The translations under genes were made by a program, and so were the position numbers. From Chitinophagaceae bacterium (GTDB lineage: Bacteria > Bacteroidota > Bacteroidia > Chitinophagales > Chitinophagaceae): 8,003 bases of DNA. The notes beneath the pieces were generated by a model. It was not told the origin of the DNA, made no database searches, and worked only from the letters and a program-made list of their open reading frames with translations. Position 1 is the stretch's first letter. Each line of letters starts with the position of its first letter. The DNA is taken from NCBI GenBank assembly GCA_003132765.1, contig PKYU01000328.1:543-8545 (forward strand). The letters run 5' to 3'. Positions 1-7,446 of this stretch are shown one piece after another.

Positions 1-1
1 C

Positions 2-1882
2 TCCTTAGGCGATTCTGATATGATTGCCATTTTGTATGGAGGATTTGGAATGTTGTATGGCGTTCAAAGTAAGTATGATAGTTCCGCGATTTATTATCAA
101 AAATCTGTTGGCATTTATGAACGGATTGGGAACAAACTTTCGTTGAGCAGCTCTTATGGCAACTTAGCAATTGGGTATTTAATGCAATCTAATTTTCCGC
201 AAGCGTTATTATATCAACAGAAATCTCTGAAGCTGGCAGAAGAACAAAATAACAAAACTTCCCAGGCATATACGTTAATGAATATGGGAAGCACTTATCA
301 AGACATGGGTGATACTGTAAAATCTGAGCAATCTCTTCTTAAAGGGATTGAAATTGCAAAAAGCCTTGATATCAAAAATGTGGAATTGTATGGCTATTCA
401 AATATAGCGAACCTATATTTTGTTATGAATAATTGGGAAAAGAGTTACACTTACGCAATGAGGGCAGAAGAACTGGCAAAGGCAATGGGAGATGCAAGTA
501 TACAGGCTGCCAGTATGGTAAAAGCAGCCCTTGCATTGATGAAAACTAAAAAATATTCTGAGGCCGTAGCATTGACAACAAAATCAATGGCCATAGCTGA
601 TAGCGCAAAGCAGCCGCTAACCATTTACCAAGCCTATTCCGCTATGGGGTCAATATTAGTAGCCCAGGAAAAATATAGAGAAGCAATTCCATTACTGGAA
701 AAAAGTATTACAACTCTAAAAGGTGCTGATGGTTATGACGAATCTTTGGCTGAAGCTTATAATAATCTTTCCATATGTTATGAAAAAACAGGTAATTACG
801 CAAAGGCTTTATTAAACTATAAAGTATCGGCACAGATTGTTGATTCAGTAAGGGGAAAAGAGAACATTCGTAAGGCTACAGAGTTGAGTATGACTTATGA
901 ATTTGATAAAAAGCAAGGTATCACCAATGCCTTGCAGGCAAAGAAAAATGCAGAAACGAGATCAAAACAATTATTATTATCAGGAGGCTTATTATTGACC
1001 ATTATTGTTGCCATAGGAGGATGGATTTCGTATCGCAACAAGCAAAAAGCCAACAGGCAGTTACATCAGCAAAAAGAAAAAGTTGAAACCACGCTTACAG
1101 AACTTAAAGCAACCCAGGCACAGCTCATTCAATCTGAAAAAATGGCCTCTCTTGGTGAACTTACTGCAGGCATTGCCCATGAAATTCAGAACCCCTTAAA
1201 CTTCGTGAATAATTTTTCGGAAGTCAATACTGAATTGATTGACGAGTTAGAACAGGAAGTTGCTAAAGGAAATCTTGATGAAGTAAAAGTGATTGCAAGA
1301 AACATTAAAGAGAATGAAGAAAAAATAAATCACCATGGTAAACGAGCAGGGGACATTGTAAAAGGAATGCTTCAACACAGCCGCACCAACAGTGGTGTAA
1401 AAGAATCAACAAGCATTAATGCATTAGCAGATGAATATTTAAGATTAAGTTACCATGGATTAAAAGCAAAAGACAAAAGTTTTAATGCAACCATGAACAC
1501 AGATTTTGATAAGACTGTCGGCAATATCAAAATCATTCCGCAAGATATAGGAAGAGTGTTGTTGAATTTATACAACAATGCTTTTTATGCTGTAAGTGAA
1601 AAGAAGAAATCAGCTGATGGAGGTTATGATCCAACTGTTTCCGTAAACACAAAAAAGGCTGATAATCAGATAACCATAATTGTTAAAGATAACGGTAATG
1701 GCATACCGCAAAAAGTAGTTGACAAAATCTTTCAACCCTTCTTTACCACCAAACCAGCCGGGCAGGGGACAGGACTGGGATTGAGTTTGAGCTATGATAT
1801 TGTAAACGCACATGGCGGAGAGATCAAAGTGGAGACAAAGGAAAATGAGGGAACGGAATTTATTATCCAATTACCCGGATAA
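2..1882 (+). CDS. TPR-repeat sensor histidine kinase, 5'-truncated by the window edge
   Basis: Membrane sensor kinase of a two-component system: it should autophosphorylate a histidine and pass the phosphate to a response regulator, none of which is in this window. The frame is open to the left edge and the sequence is already inside a TPR unit, so the ATG at 20 is probably not the start. Counting from that Met, about seven TPR-like units of roughly 40 residues fill residues 1-277. A single hydrophobic segment lies at about 318-338 (nt 971-1033), followed by a charged linker, probably coiled coil, at about 340-378. The H-box HEIQNPLNF has His387 as likely phospho-acceptor, with Glu388 and Asn391 at phosphatase-motif positions. 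The N-box is NLYNNA (516-521), the G1 box DNGNG starts at Asp557, and the G2 box GTGLGL is at 583-588. The protein ends right after the ATPase domain with no receiver. By analogy with related Bacteroidota kinases the TPR part is probably periplasmic behind a signal peptide outside the window (inference). The ligand is unknown. Confidence 0.93.
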   Translation, partial: SLGDSDMIAILYGGFGMLYGVQSKYDSSAIYYQKSVGIYERIGNKLSLSSSYGNLAIGYLMQSNFPQALLYQQKSLKLAEEQNNKTSQAYTLMNMGSTYQDMGDTVKSEQSLLKGIEIAKSLDIKNVELYGYSNIANLYFVMNNWEKSYTYAMRAEELAKAMGDASIQAASMVKAALALMKTKKYSEAVALTTKSMAIADSAKQPLTIYQAYSAMGSILVAQEKYREAIPLLEKSITTLKGADGYDESLAEAYNNLSICYEKTGNYAKALLNYKVSAQIVDSVRGKENIRKATELSMTYEFDKKQGITNALQAKKNAETRSKQLLLSGGLLLTIIVAIGGWISYRNKQKANRQLHQQKEKVETTLTELKATQAQLIQSEKMASLGELTAGIAHEIQNPLNFVNNFSEVNTELIDELEQEVAKGNLDEVKVIARNIKENEEKINHHGKRAGDIVKGMLQHSRTNSGVKESTSINALADEYLRLSYHGLKAKDKSFNATMNTDFDKTVGNIKIIPQDIGRVLLNLYNNAFYAVSEKKKSADGGYDPTVSVNTKKADNQITIIVKDNGNGIPQKVVDKIFQPFFTTKPAGQGTGLGLSLSYDIVNAHGGEIKVETKENEGTEFIIQLPG

Positions 1883-1937
1883 GTGTTCTCCTGTTTTGGG
1901 TTCCTCTATAATGTAATAAGTGTCACAGAAAAGGGAG

Positions 1938-2972
1938 TTAGTTGGTTCTTGCATTGTTAATAAATACACTTTTCACTTGATTGGGATCACTGATTGTTTT
2001 GAAAAAGTCATCGAGGTATTGGGTCAAATCTTTTTTGCTCCTCGAAGTGAGTAAATCAAAATTACTGATCAGCGCATAAATATTATCTTTTTGCTTCTTA
2101 AAAATATCCACCACATCATTAATTATTTCTATGGGTATAGGAAATCCACGGTAAAGTCTTTGCTGAACATTTTCAATGTCAAGTTTTTCGTCAGGCACAG
2201 CGTAATCAGAGTTCACGAAACCTGCATAATCAAAATCGTAGGGAACCACATAAGGTCTGTGAGTAGAATCAATTTTCGAAAGAAGCAGCCGGGTATTGTG
2301 GTTTACGGAAACACCCCAATCTGTATTCCCAATCATATACTCAAAAATTGCTACTGTAGCCATTTGTCTGTCGTCTGTTAGTCTTGGATCTATTTTGCCA
2401 ACCTTCCAATAAGTACATTTATTTCTTTTTGCAAGATCTTTGATATCCTCCATCAGAAAAGCATACTCAGTAATTGTTTTCTTTTTCCCGGTGCTGTCAA
2501 CTAAATTTAGATTCAATAACCGAACTCGAAAGCTCATTTCAGTGACCAGGTTATAGATCTTATAAATCAAGAATTCTTTCAATAAATATTGTTGATTTAC
2601 GTCCGATGTTTTACACTCGCTTACTAGTTTCAGGGCACCGAAAGATTTCACTCCTGAAGATTTTTCATGTTTAAATAATACCTTGAGCGGCGGTACATAG
2701 CAAAAATCTTTCCGAAAATGACCCCTTACCTGAAGAGAAACGGGTTCATTTAAAGCAGAACTACCCGTTAGGTCCATTGATAAATTGGCGGGCAATTCTG
2801 TATCCGGCTTATTTTTTTGCCTGAAAAGTTCGGCCATCTTGCAGGTTATTGTCGCATTTAATATTGATGTGTCTTTAAAAAATTGTACTCTGTCAACAGC
2901 AGTGGTTTGGCTATATATACTATGACCAAAAAGGAAGGAACAAAAAGATAATATGATCAGACATTTCTTCAT
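1938..2972 (-). CDS. secreted CotH-like (atypical kinase fold) protein
   Basis: The frame opens at a Met at 3026, but I place the start at 2972. This gives 344 residues and exposes a signal peptide: MKK, a hydrophobic core at about 4-16, and a probable cleavage site near Ser21/Gln22. The Cys residues lack a proper lipobox, so a soluble secreted protein is more likely than a lipoprotein. The mature part resembles CotH-type proteins. It has a VRGHF segment at 82-86 followed by PPLKVLF (94-100), a helical part after KLVSECK, then GNTDW at 215-219 with Asp218 in the catalytic-loop position and Asn224/Asn226 downstream, and PYDFDYAG at 244-251 with Asp246/Asp248 as likely metal ligands. CotH proteins are secreted kinase-fold proteins known from Bacillus spore coats. 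The family assignment is from motif order only, and activity and substrate are unknown. The gene converges on the sensor kinase gene (55-bp gap) and lies 179 bp beyond the PLD gene. No clear promoter or Shine-Dalgarno sequence is seen. Confidence 0.8.
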   Translation of the reverse strand: MKKCLIILSFCSFLFGHSIYSQTTAVDRVQFFKDTSILNATITCKMAELFRQKNKPDTELPANLSMDLTGSSALNEPVSLQVRGHFRKDFCYVPPLKVLFKHEKSSGVKSFGALKLVSECKTSDVNQQYLLKEFLIYKIYNLVTEMSFRVRLLNLNLVDSTGKKKTITEYAFLMEDIKDLAKRNKCTYWKVGKIDPRLTDDRQMATVAIFEYMIGNTDWGVSVNHNTRLLLSKIDSTHRPYVVPYDFDYAGFVNSDYAVPDEKLDIENVQQRLYRGFPIPIEIINDVVDIFKKQKDNIYALISNFDLLTSRSKKDLTQYLDDFFKTISDPNQVKSVFINNARTN

Positions 2973-3151
2973 AATAAAATTATTTTTAGAAAGTAATAGT
3001 GGAATTATCGGTTGGAAAATGGCCATATTAAATTATAAAAAAAACCTCTACAAAAATTAGTTTTAAACCTAATACACAACCACCAATTTCAAGCCAGTTA
3101 ATTTAAGTAAAATCAGCGTCAATTCATTCAGAAATACAAAGAGTAATAGGA

Positions 3152-4174
3152 TTATTTTTTATGTTTATGGTTCTTTTTTGGTTGGAGGTTTTCATCAAGT
3201 ACGAGCTTCTGTATTCCAACCTTTCCCAAATTATCAAGGTCTTCTACCAGACCCTGGTCAGAAAGATCTAGTGTATGAGAATTTTCCCAGTCGTAATGAG
3301 CAATCTTTTGCAACCTTTCAATTACAGGGGCATCATGCACTTCAATGGCAAGTTCGCGGCGGTGGTCAAAACTTCCGGGCGCTAAATTTATTGAACCAAC
3401 AATAGCCCGGCAACCATCCGCCAGTAGCATTTTGCCATGAAGTCTCAGGTATTTTAGTTTATGTATTTTTATTCCCACATCATCCATGATCCTCAATCCA
3501 CCTACACCTTCCACCAACGACTCCATTTTGAGTGTATGGGGAGGCCGTGCCATCACGTGTACTTTTACACCCCTGCTGGCGGCATGCACCAGCCGCTCAA
3601 TAATTACCAAATCCTGGAATCGTTCGTTTTGTACAAAAAGCGTATGCTTTGCTTCATCAATAAATTTTGCAATTCTTGTCCTGACGTTATTACTACACCA
3701 TATCAGGTTCATATTTTCACCGGGATCAAAATTTTTACGATGCCAATCAGCTTCGAAGCACAATATAATTTCCTTCACTTCATGAAGATGATGTGTTATG
3801 ATGGCATAATCCCGTGTTTCTGTAAAATTTTTTGTTTCCCAGTTCAATGATTTTATGAAAGCAATATTTTCATCTATCACCATTGATTTTTCATGAGTGA
3901 TCGTAAATTCCGGGTTGCTGTCACGAACTTCTATTCCGGCCTCTTCCAGTTGATTTCGGGTATCTTCATTTTCTTCCTCCCCGCTTCTGCGTGAAGGATT
4001 GAGCATGACTCTTACACTCACTCCCCTTTTCTTTGCCGCAATTACGGCATTTATCAGTGAGGGATCGGAAAACAGAAACATCTTAATCAATATGGATTCC
4101 CGGGCATTTTCAATAGCATCAATTATTTCCTTACCGGTATCATCAGGTAAAATAATTATTGATCTGTGAGACAT
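3152..4174 (-). CDS. phospholipase D superfamily protein with two HKD motifs
   Basis: This 340-residue protein has no signal peptide or obvious membrane segment, so it is predicted to be cytoplasmic or peripheral to the inner membrane. It carries two PLD half-domains. The first motif is HEKSMVID (His94, Lys96, Asp101) followed by SLNW (109-112). The second is HGKMLLAD (His246, Lys248, Asp253) followed by GSIN (260-263). Both HxK-x4-D sets are intact, so an active phosphotransferase or hydrolase using a phosphohistidine intermediate is expected. PLD enzymes of this kind include cardiolipin synthases, phospholipases and nucleases, and the sequence alone does not choose among them. It lacks the two N-terminal membrane helices of ClsA-type cardiolipin synthases, and a ClsB-like or general PLD-like label fits better. 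The first half has Lys108 where the usual Gly of the GSxN element would be. The tail is very basic (KKNHKHKK). It starts 51 bp after the ABC exporter stop on the same strand, suggesting cotranscription and a lipid-related role (inference). Confidence 0.9.
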   Translation of the reverse strand: MSHRSIIILPDDTGKEIIDAIENARESILIKMFLFSDPSLINAVIAAKKRGVSVRVMLNPSRRSGEEENEDTRNQLEEAGIEVRDSNPEFTITHEKSMVIDENIAFIKSLNWETKNFTETRDYAIITHHLHEVKEIILCFEADWHRKNFDPGENMNLIWCSNNVRTRIAKFIDEAKHTLFVQNERFQDLVIIERLVHAASRGVKVHVMARPPHTLKMESLVEGVGGLRIMDDVGIKIHKLKYLRLHGKMLLADGCRAIVGSINLAPGSFDHRRELAIEVHDAPVIERLQKIAHYDWENSHTLDLSDQGLVEDLDNLGKVGIQKLVLDENLQPKKNHKHKK

Positions 4175-4225
4175 TTGCTAATATTTTATTGCCTTATAAA
4201 TTTAAACATTTATTCAGTCGTTTTA

Positions 4226-6115
4226 TCAATGGAATGATTTGTGATCTGCCCAGGTCTGCGCATTATAAAGGTCGGCATAAATTCCTCCACTATCTATTAA
4301 TTCTTCATGAGTACCTTCTTCTGCCAAAAATCCATGATTAAGAACAATAATTTTATCTGCATCCCTGATAGTGCTGAGCCGGTGGGCAATGGTTATTACT
4401 GTTCGTCCAACCATCAGATTTCCCAACGCCTCCATCACGGTCTTTTCGGATTCCGTATCAAGAGAAGCTGTAGGTTCATCCAGTATGAGAATCGGCGAAT
4501 TACGAACTACAGCCCTGGCAATTCCCAGGCGCTGTTTCTGACCTCCCGAAAGCGTAACACCTCTTTCGCCTACCAGGGTATCATATCCGTGTGGCATATT
4601 CGAAATAAATTCATCAGCGTTGGCAAGTTTTGCTGCCTGTATTATTTCCTGTTCAGTAGCTTCAGGCCTTCCATAAGCTATGTTATCCCTTATAGAGCCA
4701 TAAAAAAGTGCCGTATCCTGTAGTACAAATCCGATCTGCTTGCGAAGGCCCTCGAGATTATAATCTTTAATATCGGTTCCGTCTATAAATACCTTTCCTG
4801 ATACAGAATCGTAAAAACGGGCAATTAGGCTAACAATGGTTGTCTTACCCGATCCTGTGGGGCCACAAACACCAATACGCTGCCCCTGTTTGATCCTTAA
4901 ATTGATATCATGAAGTACGGGCGATTCAGGGTTATACGCAAAAGAAACATGGTCAAAACTAATTTCCCCTTTCAATCTGCCAGGGTCAATGGCATTTGCT
5001 TTTTGGGGGATAATGGTATCTGTCCCAAGAATCGCCTGAATACGCTCCAGTGCAACACTTGCCTGGGCTACAGTATTGGTCATTTTTGCAAGATCCTGAA
5101 CCGGACTAAAAAATTTATTCATATACCAAATAAATACAGTAAGGTCTCCAACTGTCATTTCTTTGGAAAGAATCAGGCCTGCGCCATACCAAAGGACCAA
5201 TGCGGTACATAATGAAACGACTATGGTAACTATGGGAGAAGGAGCAGACTTTACGCGCCTTGCCCTCAATGCAGCATCTACTGTTTCCTGGCTCGCTTTT
5301 TTCAGCCGAACTTCTTCAAAATCCTGGCGACCAAAAGCATTTACAGAACGAATTGACTCCAGGCCCTGTTGCAAAACGATGAACATATTACTCTGATCCT
5401 TCCTTACTTCTCTGGTTGCCTTCTTCACAGCCTTTCTGAACCGGGCTACAAATAGCAACAAGAAAGGTGAAACGGCCAGAGCAACCAGGGTAAAGCCAAC
5501 ATGCAGGTAAAACATAATGCAAAGCATGCCGATAATAGTCAATGCATCAACGAGGATACTTAATAGAGTTGATGATGAGAAATCCTGAATCGTATTCACA
5601 TCAGCAGTAATAGTACTCAGTAATTTGCCGGTTTGATGGGTGTCATAATAAGCTAAAGAAAGGCGTTGTAGATGATGATACATCTTGCGTCGTATATCAT
5701 TTGCTACATTTTGCGCAACATTCTCGTTATAATAATTATCCAGGTATCCGGCCAGGGAACCTATGGCTGTAATGGCAATATACCCGAGTGCGACCAATGC
5801 AGCAAGAGCAAGTTTGTTTTCGTTTGAAAAAACAGAATCCAACCAGCTAAGCCATTCCGGCAATTTATGGCGGCCTACTACATTATCAATGATTATCTTT
5901 AAAGGCCATGGAGTTGCAACGCTCATTGCTGTTTCAACCAGCATTGCAATAAGAATTATGATCACTGATTTGCGGTACGGGCGTGCGAGCCCCATAGCCC
6001 AAAATATCAAATTTGGAAAAGATGGCCTTTCATTTTCATCATCACCGGGAGAAGTATTATATCCCTGGTTTTCATTACCCTTTACTTCAGGAGCTATATT
6101 CGAATAACTATTCAT
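4226..6115 (-). CDS. MsbA-type ABC exporter half-transporter (TMD-NBD fusion)
   Basis: A 629-residue inner-membrane exporter half-unit, expected to work as a homodimer that uses ATP to flip or export lipids, drugs or other hydrophobic molecules. The N-terminal half is a type I ABC exporter membrane domain with about six helices (roughly 49-69, 103-124, 182-203, 207-225, 295-316 and a weaker one near 323-336). The nucleotide-binding domain is complete: A-loop Tyr394, Walker A GPTGSGKT (418-425), Q-loop Gln466, signature LSGGQ (522-526), Walker B ILILDE (542-547) with catalytic Glu547, D-loop SLD (551-553) and switch His578. All ATPase residues are present. The first 35 or so residues are hydrophilic and probably a variable extension. 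The next Met is residue 41, at the edge of the first helix, so the start at 6115 is preferred, and a candidate promoter sits just upstream of it. I do not assign msbA because the substrate cannot be read from sequence. The PLD gene follows on the same strand. Confidence 0.95.
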   Translation of the reverse strand: MNSYSNIAPEVKGNENQGYNTSPGDDENERPSFPNLIFWAMGLARPYRKSVIIILIAMLVETAMSVATPWPLKIIIDNVVGRHKLPEWLSWLDSVFSNENKLALAALVALGYIAITAIGSLAGYLDNYYNENVAQNVANDIRRKMYHHLQRLSLAYYDTHQTGKLLSTITADVNTIQDFSSSTLLSILVDALTIIGMLCIMFYLHVGFTLVALAVSPFLLLFVARFRKAVKKATREVRKDQSNMFIVLQQGLESIRSVNAFGRQDFEEVRLKKASQETVDAALRARRVKSAPSPIVTIVVSLCTALVLWYGAGLILSKEMTVGDLTVFIWYMNKFFSPVQDLAKMTNTVAQASVALERIQAILGTDTIIPQKANAIDPGRLKGEISFDHVSFAYNPESPVLHDINLRIKQGQRIGVCGPTGSGKTTIVSLIARFYDSVSGKVFIDGTDIKDYNLEGLRKQIGFVLQDTALFYGSIRDNIAYGRPEATEQEIIQAAKLANADEFISNMPHGYDTLVGERGVTLSGGQKQRLGIARAVVRNSPILILDEPTASLDTESEKTVMEALGNLMVGRTVITIAHRLSTIRDADKIIVLNHGFLAEEGTHEELIDSGGIYADLYNAQTWADHKSFH

Positions 6116-6136
6116 GCAACTCTATAGGATTAATGC

Positions 6137-6167
6137 CAAAATTGTTGATACATCCCGTGATTTCAAT
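6137..6167 (-). promoter_or_regulatory. candidate Bacteroidota-type promoter for the ABC-PLD genes
   Basis: Read on the minus strand, ATTG (6167-6164) is separated by 19 bases from CAATTTTG (6144-6137). This resembles the Bacteroidota housekeeping pattern TTTG, about 19-21 bases, TAnnTTTG, with one mismatch in each element. Transcription would begin near 6130 and give a 5' leader of about 15 nt before the ATG at 6115. The consensus is known for the phylum; the match is by eye in AT-rich DNA, so chance is possible. Confidence 0.33.
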
Positions 6168-6245
6168 TGTCAGATGAACTGCCTTATTCTTCATTTAATA
6201 TTTTCGGGCAATCACTCACTGGATTAGTCTATGATAGTTTTAATA

Positions 6246-6270
6246 AGATATATATCAAAAGAATATATCT
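6246..6270. repeat. AT-rich inverted repeat, 8-bp arms
   Basis: AGATATAT (6246-6253) and ATATATCT (6263-6270) are exact reverse complements around a 9-base spacer. The right arm overlaps the left copy of the direct repeat. It lies about 130-155 bp upstream of the ABC start codon. It could be an operator or a chance AT palindrome; there is no T-run that would make it a terminator. Confidence 0.4.
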
Positions 6271-6280
6271 CCAATAATAT
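6264..6280. repeat. direct repeat, copy 1
   Basis: TATATCTCCAATAATAT at 6264-6280 recurs as TATATCTTCCAATAATAT at 6495-6512, identical except for one inserted T. Both copies are followed within about 15 bases by a CCAG. The separation is about 230 bp within the same intergenic region. The meaning is unknown: a duplicated binding site, an old duplication, or chance in AT-rich DNA. Confidence 0.5.
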
Positions 6281-6494
6281 CATTTATGGTCCAGAATGTA
6301 AGTCAGACAAAAAGTATACAAAACCACTCAACAATAGTAAAAATAATAAAAATCAAAGCCTCGTCTTTCAAGTTAAGATGAAAAAACGAATGTGTTGTAA
6401 AAAATTCTGAAACAAAATTTTAAGCCATTAGCAGGTTGGGATATGAATGAGGATGGTGCAGAGAAACTATAGGCAAATTAGAACAAGCTACCGT

Positions 6495-6512
6495 TATATC
6501 TTCCAATAATAT
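6495..6512. repeat. direct repeat, copy 2
   Basis: Second copy of the sequence at 6264-6280, with one extra T and otherwise identical over 17 positions. It lies about 20 bp beyond the tonB terminator in the direction of tonB transcription. Confidence 0.5.
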
Positions 6513-6532
6513 TTATTCCAGGCCGATACACC

Positions 6533-6566
6533 AAAATAAAAAAAGAGATGCACAATGGCATCTCTT
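6533..6566 (-). terminator. intrinsic terminator of the exbD-tonB transcript
   Basis: On the minus strand a perfect 9-bp stem, AAGAGATGC / GCATCTCTT (arms at 6566-6558 and 6551-6543), closes a 6-base loop. A run of T follows at once (the A run at 6538-6544 on the plus strand, continuing into more A-rich sequence). It begins 22 bases after the tonB stop codon. Stem, loop and U-tract fit a Rho-independent terminator in the minus direction. The plus direction lacks a U-run, so it is one-way. Confidence 0.85.
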
Positions 6567-6588
6567 CATCAAATATTCTTTAAAAATA

Positions 6589-7410
6589 TTATCGATCAGG
6601 ATTAGTCAAAGTTACAGGCTGCAGGCGGTAGGCATTTACATACCTTCCGTTTTGTTGGGCAGGGGTCCAGTTCGGTCCTCTCCGTATAGCATTGGTTGCT
6701 ATTTCTGCCAGCTTTGTACCTTTCATGGTAGTAGCTTCCACCTGGCTAACTTTACCGGTCTTATCCACGATAAATTTTACAATGCAAGTACCATAATCAG
6801 ATTCTGTAAACTCATCAATGTCTTGTTGAATGGCCTTGGTCACGTACTTTGTCCAGGCTCCTGGTCCACCGGGGAATGAAGCTTCGATTTCAACTTTGGT
6901 AAATACTTTGTCTTCATCTTCTTTTGGCGGTGGAGCGGCAACTACCTGGCTCCCTTTATCTTCTGACGGAGGGGCCACAATTCCCAAATCTTTGGTTCCT
7001 TCCACAGTTTTCACGTCAATTTTTGCCTCTTCAATTTGCTTCACTTCTGGCGGCGGCTTAATTACTTCTTCATCTTTTACGATTTTAGGAGGTGTAAAAG
7101 CTATAGTAGCAATTGGTGGTGGCGGTGGCAATTTTGGAGGAGGAGGCGGTGGTGGTGGTGGTGGTTCATTGGGCGCTGCTTCCATTACCAGGTCCTTTGT
7201 TTGTATTTCTTTTACATCTTTAGTAGACGAGAGCTTATCTGCTATGGCTGAGCCAACAAAAACCAATATAATAATAAGAACTGTGCTCGCAAGAGCAATC
7301 TTAATCCTTTTATTATAGGTCTTCCTCAGGTCATAAGCACCATACTCTTTATTTCGGCCTTCAAAAAGGATATCCAAAATATCCGATTTTAATATTTTAT
7401 TAGCTTCCAT
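6589..7410 (-). CDS. tonB: energy transducer TonB
   Basis: A 273-residue periplasm-spanning protein that links the ExbB/ExbD proton channel in the inner membrane to TonB-dependent receptors in the outer membrane, powering uptake of siderophores, vitamins or glycans. The domains in order are: a cytoplasmic segment of about 36 residues containing the FEGRNKEYGAYDLRK stretch common in Bacteroidota TonB proteins; one membrane anchor at about 37-57; a proline-rich spacer with ten prolines at 83-92 and five at 95-99, then Pro/Glu/Lys-rich sequence to about 165; and a C-terminal TonB domain from about 172 to the end. That domain contains FPGG (179-182), the YGTCIVKFIVDKTGKVS strand-turn-strand (206-222), and NWTPAQQNGRYVNAYRLQPVTL near the end. 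It starts 36 bp after the exbD stop, so the two are almost certainly one operon, and a strong terminator follows. Which receptors it serves cannot be told from this window. Confidence 0.95.
   Translation of the reverse strand: MEANKILKSDILDILFEGRNKEYGAYDLRKTYNKRIKIALASTVLIIILVFVGSAIADKLSSTKDVKEIQTKDLVMEAAPNEPPPPPPPPPPKLPPPPPIATIAFTPPKIVKDEEVIKPPPEVKQIEEAKIDVKTVEGTKDLGIVAPPSEDKGSQVVAAPPPKEDEDKVFTKVEIEASFPGGPGAWTKYVTKAIQQDIDEFTESDYGTCIVKFIVDKTGKVSQVEATTMKGTKLAEIATNAIRRGPNWTPAQQNGRYVNAYRLQPVTLTNPDR
7112..7165. repeat. G-rich (GGN)n low-complexity tract encoding polyproline
   Basis: The plus strand here is almost entirely GGT/GGC/GGA triplets, interrupted once by AATTTT. On the minus strand it encodes the two proline runs of TonB with mixed CCA, CCG and CCT codons, so it is kept by protein selection rather than being a pure microsatellite. 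It could still vary in length by slippage. Confidence 0.75.
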
Positions 7411-7446
7411 GTTTTGTTTTTTTTAAGATACTTTAAATGGAATTAT

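Larger units (their letters stand above)
6116..6588. other. 473-bp intergenic region without a convincing gene
   Basis: This is the longest gap in the window, between the start of the ABC gene and the end of tonB. It is AT-rich. The only open frames seen are tiny, such as a 31-codon plus-strand one starting at 6286 with no ribosome-binding site and a low-complexity Lys/Ile-rich product. It holds a candidate promoter (6137-6167), an AT-rich inverted repeat (6246-6270), a near-identical direct repeat (6264-6280 and 6495-6512) and the tonB terminator (6533-6566). No tRNA or recognisable riboswitch was seen. Confidence 0.6.

Noticed and set aside
1883..1937. Bidirectional terminator between the converging kinase and CotH-like genes
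   Set aside because: No stable hairpin with a T-run was found; only a 5-bp pairing with a loop of over 30 bases.
2973..3026. 18-residue N-terminal extension of the CotH-like protein (start at 3026)
   Set aside because: The internal Met at 2972 begins a classical signal peptide, and the extension would bury it.
3056..3073. Possible terminator after the PLD gene (ATTAG...CTAAT then five T on the minus strand)
   Set aside because: The stem is only five mostly A/T pairs, about 80 bases past the stop; too weak to call.
3461..3850. Open plus-strand frames opposite the PLD gene
   Set aside because: They are shadows of a gene with two intact catalytic motifs and have no family resemblance of their own.
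6286..6381. Small plus-strand open frame of 31 codons in the long intergenic region
   Set aside because: No ribosome-binding site or promoter, low-complexity Lys/Ile-rich product, and no recognisable features.
6830..7318. Plus-strand open frame with a glycine-rich product
   Set aside because: It is the antisense of the tonB proline-rich region; the glycine run is just the complement of proline codons, and the minus-strand TonB is unmistakable.
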